Source: Lepraria neglecta
Taxonomy: Eukaryota; Ascomycota; Lecanoromycetes; Lecanorales; Stereocaulaceae
Assembly: GCA_033220425.1 (NCBI GenBank)
Contig: CM065650.1
Coordinates: 3,906,001 to 3,970,000, forward strand
DNA length: 64,000 nucleotides
Direction: 5' to 3'
This document shows, in pieces, positions 21,807 to 34,411 of the stretch. The notes below the pieces were generated by a model. It was given only the letters and a program-made list of their open reading frames with translations, did not search any database and had not been told where the DNA came from. The position numbers and the translations under genes are program-made. Position 1 is the first letter of the stretch, and each line of letters starts with the position of its first letter.

Positions 21807-22548
21807 TCAAGTGATCAGCGTTTGGAACCTCTCAGGGCTGTCACGTTTCTTCCTGTTGACGATAGCTTGTAAAATGTCAAAAGCTTGTTTTGCGAAAGCG
21901 TGACAAGCAGATATCTCCTTCAGGTCGTCCAAGGTTCTGAAGACAGATAGCGAAACGACGGGGGCACTCCAGTCGACCAAATAAGTAATGCTGGCGGTCG
22001 AGAGGATATATGGCAGAAAAGGGGGGGTCCTGCGAACAGTGTGGAGTTGACGATATGAGCGCATCAGGGCAAATATGTTCTCTGCAGCTTGAGCGCAGAT
22101 ATCCCGGGCGGACGGGACCAACTGCTCAAGTGAAAGATCAAGAAAGGGCCGAAGCAAAAAGAGGATGGCGTAATGATAATACATACTGGGTTAGAGTCAG
22201 TAAAGTTTAGATATACAATTACGAAGCGACGTCCTGAATGAACAGGGCGCTGGGCGTAAATTCCTGGCCTTGCCGTAGCGGCCCTGGTAAGAAATTATAC
22301 CAACTCAGGCATTGTGTATAGACTTTCCATATATCTTGATGATTGCGGCCGCCTCCTGGCGCGTAGACCGCATAAAGCGCTCTATTGATGCTGGTGGACA
22401 ACTCGCACAAAGACCTGAACACGAGACCGGTATCCCTAGGCGACTTGCTCTCACCCCGCCGCGACATGCCCACGTCGGTATATGGGTTCTTGGACGGCTG
22501 ATTCCGTTGAGCGCAGATTGAGCATCATGAGCCGCGGCACAGTATGGT
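21807..22548 (-). pseudogene. Zn2Cys6-type transcription factor, middle/C-terminal fragment
   Basis: On the minus strand GLVFRSLCELSTSINRALYA, YAPGGGRNHQDIWKVYTQCL, SWYNFLPGPLRQGQEFTPSA and, after a short 37-nt intron (22222-22186, GTAATT..CCAG), MYYHYAILFLLRPFLDL and ICAQAAENIFALMRSYRQ read like the regulatory (MHR) half of NirA-like fungal regulators. Upstream the frame is broken by stops, and neither the Cys6 DNA-binding domain nor the first half of the MHR is present before the neighbouring gene begins at 22550. It is therefore a truncated remnant. The regulon cannot be inferred. Confidence 0.6.
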
Positions 22549-22549
22549 C

Positions 22550-23205
22550 ATAACACCGAAGAAGATGGCAAAATTCTACGAGGATATCAAGTTGTCGAAG
22601 GAAGTGTACTTATGGTCGAGTATGTATCTTTAGCTCCTCAGGAAAACGAGAGATACCGCCGCTAACATGACGACGTAGCCGTGTTCGACTGCGAACGTCT
22701 ATCGATATCACGAATGTACAGAAACCTCGAATGTCAGCATCATCTTGTATAAGAAAGATACGACGCGAGACCGGATATACCAGGCTTGACGCCCATTGGC
22801 TTTGAGCGATGGGTAATACTTCTCATCCAAGCACATCCTGAAGAGGAATTCGAGAGACTTCGGAAGGTCGTGCTGGAGATGCCAATCAGCAACCCAGACG
22901 ACTGTAAGGAGCGCCTTCCAAAGGATATTTCACGACGGCTGTTCCCAGACCACGAAGATCATAAGGTTCGCAACCGCATCGAGGGCTCCATGGCTGAGCG
23001 CGTAGCTCTTGGGACCGGTCGGCGCGAGAGTCAGGAAGAGATACTTTTCCACCGCGCTCCTCTTTCGCACAAGGCCAACGTTATCGGAAATCCTCGTGCC
23101 CCGTCTCAACGCCGCCGTAACCTCAGATTCGCAGACCAACCCGTAACCTCGAAATCGAGCCCAACCCACGTTCCCTCCCCCGGACCCTGGAACATCAAAA
23201 GTTGA
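22550..23205 (+). pseudogene. DUF7514-type fungal protein, broken fragment
   Basis: Plus strand: TPKKMAKFYEDIKLSKEVYL, a GTATGT..ACGTAG intron (about 22620-22678), then SISRMYRNLECQHHLV, an in-frame TAA near 22750, and PGLTPIGFERWVILLIQA followed by VLEMPISNPDDCKERLPKDI and SRRLFP. This is the block order of the DUF7514 domain common in Pezizomycotina. The TAA replaces what I recall as Gln (CAA), a C-to-T change in a CpA context. The N-terminal start codon and much of the usual low-complexity C-terminal half are missing. The fragment runs into the direct repeat at 23181. Confidence 0.62.
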
Positions 23206-23555
23206 ATGCGCACCGCAACTTCTTTGCAGTACTTCCCCGCGCCACATATACTATACGATATCGAGATAATTTCATCAATTTTGGAACCAAGCATGCGCTT
23301 TCCAACGCCGTCAAACCTTTCAAAATCCGTCCATTTGCGCAAAAGTTATGAGCAAAAGAAGCGTTTTCACTATGTTTTGCAGGCAGTGTGAGCTCAGTAG
23401 CAAATGCCAACCGGACCCTGGAATATCAAAAGTTGAATGCGCACCGCAACTTCTTCGCAGCAATGCCCCGCGCTACATACGTCATATGATACCGAGATAA
23501 TTTCATAAGTTTTAGAACCAAGCATGCGCTTTCCGACGCCGTTCGGATTTTGAAA
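23181..23555 (+). repeat. Direct duplication with 230-bp spacing
   Basis: The block at 23181-23320 starting CGGACCCTGGAACATCAAAA recurs from 23411 as GGACCCTGGAATATCAAAAG. It shares TTGAATGCGCACCGCAACTT, CGAGATAATTTCAT and AACCAAGCATGCGCTTTCC. The second unit is slightly diverged. It lies between the DUF7514 fragment and the AT-rich retroelement block. The origin is unclear: a local tandem duplication, or two copies of a short element. Confidence 0.85.
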
Positions 23556-23925
23556 TTTAGTTGAAATTTGGCTAAGGAAAGCTTCAAAAACATGTTTTTG
23601 CCTGCGGAGTTCCCTGAAGCTACCACCGCAGTCACCCCCGAAGTTGCCTCCGGAGCACTCAGATATTTAATCCTTAATAACTTTCGATATATTAGGGTTA
23701 GGGCTTAGCTTTATATATATATAATATACTATAAATAGAGGGCTTTCTAATTACGCTTAAATTTTCTAAATCGAGTATAAAATAAGCGAGAAATAGTAGT
23801 TTTTACGCTAATCTTCTATGAAGATTACAGGTATTATAATAGGAGTCTGTAGCAATGTGGAATACAGTATAGTAGTAGGTTTTATACCAAGACTAATTCT
23901 TAAGGAGTCTATAAGAGGGGGGCGG
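23556..23925. other. AT-rich flank of the retroelement block
   Basis: No gene. It includes a chance TTAGGGTTAGGG (23692-23703) and ends in the 5-bp target duplication GGCGG (23921-23925). Confidence 0.45.
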
Positions 23926-24340
23926 TGTTAGAACCCTCGGTTCTAACAGGACTGTCCTGTAGGACAAGATACTATAGACAGGACTAGTAGCTGAAGCGAT
24001 GAGCGCAACGAGCGCCGTACGCTCATGGCGCTTAAGAATAATGAGCGCAATAAGCGCCGTGCGCTCATAACGCTCATGGATTGCTTGGCAGGATTTCTTA
24101 TGTCTATATATACGGGGCTTTGCCCGTTGTTTGGAATAGCGTGTTCAACTTGGTTAATCTTCCTAGTACTCCTTGTACTATACTTTACTAGTTATTAATA
24201 TAGAACGTATTAACTACCTTTAACCACAAAGACTGCCATTCGATCTAAGTGACTCCTCTCCTATAGAAGCATAAGACATATAACACCCCCTATATCAGTT
24301 ATCGTACTATTAGGTAAATAATTAGACGGAGGTCGTAACA
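23926..24340 (+). repeat. Left LTR of the outer element
   Basis: It begins TGTTAGAACC and ends GTCGTAACA. It contains the 19-base palindrome TTAGAACCCTCGGTTCTAA at 23928-23946 and GCGCTCAT/ATGAGCGC inverted motifs. It shares subfamily-specific stretches with the LTR at 36605 that are absent from the inner pair. Confidence 0.9.
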
Positions 24341-27300
24341 CTTTAAATACCCTAAGGGATAAGTTCTTCAATAACTTTAGGCAGAAACCCTACCCTAAGC
24401 ACCTTAATAGTTACTAGCTAGAGATACTATACTATAGACGAAGGATCTAGAAAAAGGATCAAGGTTATAGTACTAGACCTGTACTATAGAGATAGGGATA
24501 AGCTTAAGCCATGGCTTACACAAGTATAACTATACCTTCTATTCCAAGGAGACTTACTCCTAGTAGCTAGATATACTACCTTCGCTATATTATACCTATA
24601 AGGATAGGCCTAAAAGTAGGTCGAACCTTTCCTAAAGAAGTATATAGAAGATAATAACGAAGACAGCGACGTTAAGTTATAGATAGAAAGTATACTAAAG
24701 TTTATAGTTGAAATCTGCCGTATATTCAGACCTTCTAACGAGGTAAATATAGTAATATATATTATCTAGTATATAAAGTAAAAGAAGTCAGCGTTAGAGT
24801 TTTCAACTTAGTTTTAAATATATACTACTAAAATAGGCTAGGATGATAATACGCTGATAATAATATATTATTAGGGCCTTAAAGATAATATTAAAGATAA
24901 GCTTATAAGATTCGGAGGAGTAATCGATACTCTAGACGGACTTATAGAAAATATAATCGAAATCGATAATAAGCTATTCGAATAATCTATAGAGAAATAG
25001 TATAACGAAGGAGTTAGTAGAACCCGATATAAGGGATTCTTTTTAAAAATAAGGAATTACTAATAAGACTACGGGGAACGTAATACTTATCGTAGTATAG
25101 TACTAATAGAGATTAACTTTATCTAAATAGGAAAGAAGAAAGGAAACTTTAAAGGGAAAAAGTAGTACGGGGGAAAGAAAGTAATTACTTGCTATAGCTA
25201 TAGTAAACTAGGCTATATAGCTAGAGACTGCAGGTCGAAGAATATAGTATACCGACTATAGATTAACGCAATAGAAGGAGGACCTCTAGATAACGAGGAA
25301 AACTCCGAGGAAATATAGCTACTCTACGATATAGAAGAATTAGATTAGGATTCGGAAGATAATACCTTTGAATTAGAATTTAATAAAGAAGTATAGAGGT
25401 ATTACTATAGGGATAGTAATAGATCTTAATAATATAAGACGGATTAGGAATAACGGAAAGCTAGTCTAGAGAGACTAGTATTAATACCCGAACCTAGATC
25501 TATTATATCCTAAGTAGAAGGAAAGTTACTAGAAATTAGAGAACCTTAATTAGACGAAGATAAATATAAACTCTTCGATAAGATCGAAAGCAAAGTATAA
25601 GGTATACTAAACGAGTAACTATCTATAAAATCTAAATGGGACGAACCTATACGAGACTATTGGTATAATAGGGAATATTAGTAATATAGCGAAATTCTAT
25701 ATACTGAATGTATATTACCTGATTATTTAATATATAGGGAAGAAAGGGGCCGTCTGGCGAAAGAGTATACAGTACCTTTACTCAAGAAAGCTTACTATAG
25801 AGAAATATAGTAGTATAAGTATAGGGAGGATAGGTACTAATAGTATCTTGCGAGTAAAAGGAAGTATTACTACTTCCTATACTTTATAGAAAAGTAGGAA
25901 AAAGAAAGGAATAACTTACTTAAGGTCTTTAAGAGAGGAGCTTATAACCAGGTACTATAGTATAGCTACCTATATAATAAATATATTCTGTATAAGGGTA
26001 TAAAGGAAGTATACGGATTCCTACTATTATAGGGAAAAGAGTAATCTCTTATACTATAGGGAAGTATAAGGAGATTAATATATTATTCCCTAAATAATAA
26101 TTATATTCCGCCCAATACCACACTTATATTATTATACTAGTGAATATTAGCGGATAGCGGACCGTGGCGATAATAGATAGCGGGGCTACAGGAAATTTTA
26201 TCTCAAGGAACTTAGTGGACTCGAGCGGCCTACTAGCCCGAAAGAAGAAATTATCATATAAGCTACGCCTAGCTAATAGGTTAGTATTTTTAATAGGAAA
26301 AGTAGAGGAGGAGATACGCTCCCTACCTATAATAATTTAGTAATACTATAAGGAGATTATATTCGATATAGTTAGGATAGCTACTTATAATATTATTTTA
26401 GGAATACCTTAGTTAAATAAATATAACCTAGAAATTAACTGGAAGATAAAAGTACTTAAATTCGGACGATCTAGAAATATTACTAGTATTAGACCTATTA
26501 GTTAATAGTAGATAATAATAGATAAGAGAAAGAACCGAAGACCGGTCGAAGTATATATTACTTTATTCTTAAATAATAAGAGTGACTTCTAAGAGAGAAG
26601 GCTTGACTCCTTAGTTACTAGTAAAGGTTAGCGGGATACTAAAGAGAGAGCTATTAAAGGAAAGGACGAACCTTCTATAATCCCTCGGGAATATAAATAG
26701 TAGGTATACCTATTCGAGGAAGAGATAAGTATAAAAGCGTTACCTAAGTACCAGCTATAGGATTATAAGATCGAACTCGAACCTAGTAAGGCGCCGATAT
26801 TTAGACCTATCTATATATTATTAGAAAAGGAACTTACTATACTTCGTAGGTATATCGATAAGAACCTTAAGAAAGGATTTATTCGGGAATCCAAATTACT
26901 AGCAGGTTATCTAATCCTCTTCGCGCTGAAGAAGGATAGAAGCTTAAGACTATATATCGACTATCGAAAATTGAACGATATTATAATCAAGAATAGGTAT
27001 CCTTTACTAAATATTAGCGAGCTATAGGATCGGCTCAGCAAGGTAAAGATATTTATAAAACTAGACCTTAGGGGCGTATATAACCTAATTCGGATGAAAG
27101 AAGGCGAAGAATAGAAAACTACCTTCTAGACTAGATATAGCTACTACGAGTACCTAGTAATACCGTTTAGACTCACCAACGTACTAGTAACCTACTAAGT
27201 ACTTATTAATAATATTATACAAGTACACTTAGATTGAATAGCGATAGCGTACCTTAATAATATCTTAATTTACTCTAAGAAAAAGGAAGAATATATTAAG

Positions 27301-27869
27301 TATATATAGGATATTATCGAATGCCTATTATAAGCGGGACTTCTCCTTAAACCAGAAAAGTGCGAATTTTACAGGGACTCTATCGAGTTCCTAGGATTTA
27401 TAGTTAGTATAAAAGGTATTAGTATAAGCCTAGAAAAGATTAAAGCTATAGCGGAATAGCCTATACTATAGGACGTCAAAGTAGTGCAAAGCTTCTTAGG
27501 ATTTACTAACTTTAATAGGAAGTTTATCGAGGGCTACTTAAAGAAAGTACTTCTACTTACGGATATTATAAAGAAGGATATCGGATTTATATAGGGATAA
27601 GAATAATAAAAGTCGTTTAACACGTTAAAAAAAGCATATATAGATCTACTAGTACTCTATACCTTTCAAGCTAACGAACCGGCTCGTATTGAAATAGATA
27701 CCTTAGATCTTGTAATAGGAGTATACCTTTATTAAATAAAAGACTAAAAGTAGTATCTAGTTACCTACTTTTCACGAAAAATATTAGTAGTAGAATAGAA
27801 CTATAATATACACGATAAAGAACTACTTGCTGTAGTATATATACTTTAAAATTGGAGAGTATACGTAGA

Positions 27870-28281
27870 TATTAGAACCCTCGGTTCTGACAGGACTATC
27901 CTGTAGGACAAGACACTATAGACAGGACTAGTAGCTAGAGCGATGAGCGCAACGAGCGCCGTGCGCTCATGGCGCTCAAGAATGATGAGCGCAATAAGCG
28001 CCGTGCGCTCATAACGCTCATGGATTGCTTGGCAGGATTTCTTATATCTATATATACGGGGCTTCGCCCACTGTTTGGAACAGTATATTCAACTTGGTTA
28101 ATCTTCCTGGTACTCCTTATACTATACTTTACTAGTTATTAATATAGAACGCATTAATTACCTACACACACGAAGACTGCTATTCTACCTAAGTAACTCC
28201 TCTCCTACAGAAGCATAAGATATACACACCTATACCCGGTTATCACACCGTTAGGTAAATGATCGGACGTAGGTCGTAATA
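27870..28281 (+). repeat. Left LTR of the inner element
   Basis: It aligns along its whole length with 34000-34411 and shows the inner-subfamily variants (for example CACACACGAAGACTG, where the outer pair has CAACCACAAAGACTG). Confidence 0.9.
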
Positions 28282-31200
28282 CTTTGAATACCCTAAGGGA
28301 TAAGTTCTTCAATAACTTCAGGCAGAAACCCTACCCTAAGTACCTCAACGGTTACTGGCCAGAGACGCCAAACTATAGACGAAGGATCTAGAAAAAGGAT
28401 CAAGGTTACAGTACTAGACCTATACTACGGAGACAGGGATAAGCTTAAGCCGTGGCTCACACAAGTATAACTGTACCTTCTATTCCAGGGAGACTTGCTC
28501 CCAGTAACCAGATACACTACCTTCGCTATATCATACCTACGAGGACAAGCCTAAAAGTGGGTCGAACCTTTCCTAAAGAAGTATATAGAAGACGACGACG
28601 AAGACGGCGACGTTAAGTTATAGATAGAAAGTATGCCAAAGTTTATAGTTAAAATCCGCCGTATATTCAGACCTTCCAACAAGGTAAATATAGTAATATA
28701 TATCATCTAACACATAAAGCAGAAGAAGTCAGTGTCAGAGTTTTCAACTCAGTTTCAAATATATACTACTAAAACAGGCTAGGATAATAATACGCTAATA
28801 ATAATATATTATCAAGGCCTCAAAGATAATATTAAAGACGAGCTTATAAGATTTAGAGGAGTAATCGATACTCTAGACGGACTTATAGAAAATACGATCG
28901 AGATTAATAACAAGCTATTCAAATAATCTATAGAGAAGCAGTATAACGGAGGAGTTAGCGGAACCCGATATAAGGGATTCTTTTCGAAAACAAGGAATTA
29001 CCGATAAGATTACGGAGAATATAATACTTACCGTAGTATAGTACTAATAGAGATTAACTTTATTTAGATAGGAAAGAAGAAAGGAAACTTTAAAGGGAAA
29101 AAGCAGCACAGGGGAAAGAAAGTAATTACTTGCTATAGCTATAGTAAACTGGGCCATATAGCTAGAGACTACAGGTCGAAGAATATAGTATACTAACCGC
29201 AGATTAACGCAATAGAAGGAGGACCTCTAGATAATAAGGAAAACTCCGAAGAAACATGGCTACTCTATGATATAGAAGAATTAGATCAGGATTCGGAAGA
29301 CAATACCTTCGAATCAGAATTCAATAAAGAAGTATAGAGGTACTACTATAGGGATAGTAACAGATCTTAATAATACAAGACAGATCAGGAACAGCGGAAA
29401 GCTAGTCCGGAGAGACCAGCATCGACACCCGAACCTAGATCTACTATATCCTAAGTAGAAGGAAAATTACTAGAAATCAAAGAACCTTAATCGGACGAAG
29501 ATAAATATAAACTCTTCGACGAAATCGAAAACAAAGTATAAGGTATATTAAATAAGTAATTATCTATAAAACCCAAATAGGACGAACCTATATAAGACTA
29601 TCGATATAATAGGGAATATTAGTAATATGGCGAGATTCTATATACTAAGTATATATTACCCGATTATTCGGTATATAGAGAAGAGAGGGGCCGTCTAGCA
29701 GAAGAACATACGGTACCCCTGCTTAAGAGAGCTTACTATAGAGAAATATAGTAGTATAAGTATAAGGAAGACAGATACCAGTAGTATCTTGTAAGCAAGA
29801 GGAAGTACTATTACTTCCTATACTTTATAGAAAAGTGGGAGAAGGAAAGAAATAACTTACTTAAAGTCTTTAAGAGAGGAGCTTACAACTAGGTACTATA
29901 GTATAGCTGCCTATATAATAAATACATCCCGTATAAAGGTATAAAGGAAGTATATAGCTTCCTACTATTATAGGGAAAAGAATGATCTCTTATACTACGG
30001 GGAAGCATAAGGAGATTAATATATTATTCCCCAAACAACAATTATGTTCCGCCTAATACTATACTTACATTATTATACTAGTAAATATTGATAGACAGCG
30101 GACTATAGCGATAATAGATAGTAGAGCTACAGGAAATTTCATCTCAAGGAACTTAGTAGACTCAAGCGGCCTACTAACCCGAAAGAAGAAATTATCTTAT
30201 AAGCTACACCTAGCCGACAGGTTAGTATTCTCAATAGGAAAAGTAGAGGAGGAGATATACTCCCTACTAGTAATAATTCAGTAATACTACAAGGAGATTA
30301 TATTCGATATAGTTAGGATAGCCACTTATAATATTATTTTAGGAATACCTTAGTTGAATAAATATAACCTAGAAATCAACTGGAAAACAAAAGTACTTAA
30401 ATTCGGATAATCTGGAAATATTACTAGTATTAGACCTATTAGTCGATAGTAGATAATAATAGATAAGAGAAAGAACCGAAGACTAGTTAAAGTATATATT
30501 ACTTTATTCTTAAATGATAAGAGTGACTTCTAAGAGAGAAGGCTCGACTCCTTAGTTACTAGTAAGGGTTAGTAGGATACTAAAGAGAGAGCTATTAAAG
30601 GAAAAGACGAACCTTCTACAATCCCTCAGGAATATGAACAGTAGGTATATCTATTCGAGGAAGAGACGAGCGCAAAAGCGTTACCTAAGTACTAGCTATA
30701 GGATTATAAGATCGAACTCGAACCTAGCAGGGCGCCAACATTTGGACCTATCTATACATTATTAGAAAAGGAACTTACTATACTTCGCGGGTATATCGAC
30801 GAGAACCTCAAGAAAGGATTTATTCGGGAATCCAAATCACTAGCAGGTTATCCAATCCTCTTCGCGCCGAAGAAGGACGGAAGCTTAAGACTATACATCA
30901 ACTATCGAAAGTTAAACGACATTACCATCAAGAATCGTTACCCTTTACCAAATATTAGCGAGCTATAGGATCGGCTCAGCAAGGCAAAGATATTCACGAA
31001 ACTAGACCTCAGGGGCATATATAATCTAATCCGAATAAAAGAAGGCGAAGAATAGAAAACTGCCTTTCGGACCAGATATAGCCACTACGAGTACTTAGTA
31101 ATACCGTTTAGACTTACTAACGCACTAGTAACCTGCCAAGCACTTATTAATAACGTCGTACAAGTATACTTAGATCGAACAGCGATAGCGTACCTCGACA

Positions 31201-33999
31201 ACATCTTGATTTACTCTAAGAACAAGGAAGAATACATTAAGCATATATAGGACGTTATCGAATACCTGTTATAAGCGGGACTTCTCCTTAAACCGGAAAA
31301 GTGCGAATTTTACAGGGACTCTATTAAGTTCCTAGGATTTATAGTCAGCACAAAAGGTATTAGTATAAGCCTAGAAAAGATCAAAGCTATAGCGGAATAG
31401 CCTATACTATAAGACGTCAAAGCAGTATAAAGTTTCTTAGGATTCGCTAACTTTAATAGGAAGTTTATTAAAGGCTACTCAAAGAAAGTACTTCTACTTA
31501 CAGATATTATAAAGAAAGATATTGGATTCATATAGGGACAAGAATAATAAAAGTCGTTTAACACATTGAAAAAAGCATATACGGATCCACTAGTACTCTA
31601 TACCTTTCAAGCCAACGAACCGGCTTATATCGAAATAGATACCTCGGATCTCGTAATCGGAGTATACCTTTATCAAATGAAGGACCAAAAGTAGTATCTA
31701 GTTACCTACTTTTCACGAAAAATGTCAGTAGTAGAACAAAACTATAATATACACGATAAAGAACTACTTGCCGTAGTATATATACTTTAAAATTAGAGAG
31801 TATATACCGAAAGCTACTCAGACTTAACCATCTTTATAGATTATAAGAATCTTCTTAATTTCACAACAACAAAAGAGTTAAATAGGAGACAAGTTAGATA
31901 GTTAGAACTACTTAGATAATATAAGTTCAAAATAACCTATACCCTAGGGAAAGATAATGGTCGGGTAGATACGCTTAGTAGGCGATCGGACTATATGGAA
32001 GAAAAGAATGTTACGGAACGACTAATCCTAAAACGAGAAACCGATAGATCATTAGTGCCACACCGGGCATTGGTAATGACCCTTTGTATATCAGGACCTG
32101 ATATAACTGACAGGATCGTAAAGGCCTACAATAACGATATATTCGCAATAAAGCTACGACAGAATTAACCGGATTTAGTATTGCTCAGATATCAGGAAAA
32201 AACCTACTTACCTGATATATACGTTAAAGAAGTGATCAGGGATTACTACGATAACCTACTACAAGGTTACCCTAGAGTATCCAAGATAATAGAACTCCTA
32301 GGACGAGGATATATAGCGCCGAGGCTTCGGACACGCGTTGAATAATATATCAAAGAATATATTCAATACCAACAGAATAAGTCTGCACGACACGCCAAGT
32401 ACAGGCAAATTCAATTTGCGCCTATACCAGAGTCACTATAGGATAATGTCATAATAGACTTTATAGTTAAATTACTACCTTTGAAGGATCCAGCTATATA
32501 AGATACCTTCAACTTAATTATAGTCATTATAGATAAACTAACGAAGTATACGATTATAATACTATTCAAGGAGATATATAAGGTAGATTAGTTAGCCTTT
32601 ATACTGCTCGATAAGCTGATAAGAGATTATAGTATACCTATATCAATAACATCCGATAGAGATAAGTTGTTTACTTCTAATTACTAGAGAATACTAATCG
32701 GAGCGATTAGAACTAAACTTTGGATGTTAACGGCGTACTATCTATAAACCGATAGATAGACGGAACGTACAAACTAAATAATAGAAGTATACTTAAGATA
32801 TTATATAAACCTGAAACAAGATAACTAGGTTTTACTACTTCTAATAGTATAACTGGCGTATAACGACAAAAGATCAGATACGACAGGTCTAACACTATTC
32901 TTTGCCAATTACGGAAAGAATATAAATATATTTCTATAAGCTAGGGACAGACCTAACGCAGAAAAAGCCTTAGTTAAGGTAGAGGAGCTGAAGAATTTAT
33001 ATAAAGATATATAAAGGACGATTAAAAGCTTAAATAATAAGTTAAGGGGATAAGTCAACTATAAAAGAAAGAATATTCCTTAGCTTAAAGAGGGGGATAA
33101 AGTATACCTCCTAATAAAAAATATGAAGACAACGAGACTAAGTAAGAAACTGGATTACGTCAAGGTTAGACTATTCTTAATCAAGAAGATAAAGGGGGCC
33201 GTTAACTATAAACTCGAGCTTCTACCTAATACTAAGGTATATCCGGTATTCTATATCTCACTTCTAGAGCCAGCAGACTCTAATATACTACTCTAAGAAA
33301 TGTTTTATTACGACGTTAAGGAAGAAATAGAGTATAAGGTCGAGAGGATCCTAGATAGAAGAAATTAGTTCTATCTAGTTAAATAGAAAGGGTACGACGA
33401 GACGGAAAGTACCTGGGAACCTCTTAGGAACCTTGCGGGGAATTGCGGGGAACGCCTGTAAGAGTTTTATCGGAGACAAGAGAAGACTAGTCGAAACTCT
33501 CGGGGCCCTCTAGGCCGGGGGGGAGGTCGAACTACTTAGAGCCGATATTGAATATTAAACCGTCAGGAGTATTAGAAGGAAGGTTCTTGCCCTTCTCTAA
33601 CTCCTTAATATTCTATAACTTATACTTAACTAACTTTCTCTCTTTATCCTAAACTCGATCAAATTATGATTAAAGGCGTATAAGTTTCGCCTGCATTTCT
33701 TTTATTTCTAACTAAGTATCGTCGCGTACTTTCTTAATATAATATATCTCGTTAACGGATATAACTAGGTTATACTTCTTGCCTATAGTAATATAGTTAG
33801 AACAACGGTCTGAACGGACACCTACTAAGTATTACCTATTACCCTTCGTACAGAGAGTATAAGGATATATTACGAATCTAGATAATTTACTAGAGAGTTC
33901 TTTGCGACGGACGATAGGATCTTTAGAATAGATATTTCGATAAGGAGGTATAAAGGATAGATAGTTTCTCAGGACGAGAAATCTGGAGGAGGGGGCTAG

Positions 34000-34411
34000 T
34001 ATTAGAACCCTCGGTTCTAACAGGACTGTCCTATAGGACAAGATACTATAGACAGGACTAGTAGCTGGAGCGATGAGCGCAACGAGCGCTGTGCGCTTAT
34101 GGCGCTCAAGAATGATGAGCGCAATGAGCGCCGTGCGCTCATAACGCTTATGGATTGCTTGGCAGGATTTCTTATATCTATATATACGGGGCTTCGCCCA
34201 CTATTTGGAACAGTGTATTCAACTTGGTTAATCTTCCTGGTACTCCTTGCACTATACTTTACTAGTTATCAATATAGAATACATTAATTACCTATACACA
34301 CGAAGACTGCCATTCTACCTAAGTGACTCCTCTCCCACAGAAGCATAAGACATACACACCTATACCCGGTTATCGCACCGTTAGGTAAACGATCGGATGT
34401 GGGTCGTAACA
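34000..34411 (+). repeat. Right LTR of the inner element
   Basis: Partner of the LTR at 27870. It is followed immediately by the GTAGA target duplication and then by the resumed outer element. Confidence 0.9.

Larger units (their letters stand above)
27870..34411 (+). mobile_element. Inner Ty3/Gypsy chromovirus fossil, nested
   Basis: A full-length copy of the same family, 6.5 kb, inserted in the RNase H part of the outer element in the same orientation, with GTAGA duplicated at 27865-27869 and 34412-34416. LTRs are at 27870-28281 and 34000-34411. Parts: gag with knuckle near 29130, protease near 30110, RT about 30780-31230, RNase H about 31600-32000, integrase about 32160-32950, chromodomain about 33330-33480, and a purine tract just before the right LTR. 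It is structurally whole but carries dozens of interruptions. The differences I counted between its LTRs (about 27 in 412) all appear to be transitions, so they reflect RIP rather than a clock. It is younger than the outer element. Confidence 0.9.

Noticed and set aside
23692-23703. TTAGGGTTAGGG, the fungal telomere unit
   Set aside because: Only two units, embedded in AT-rich sequence with genes on both sides; chance or RIP-derived, not a telomere or clear interstitial array.
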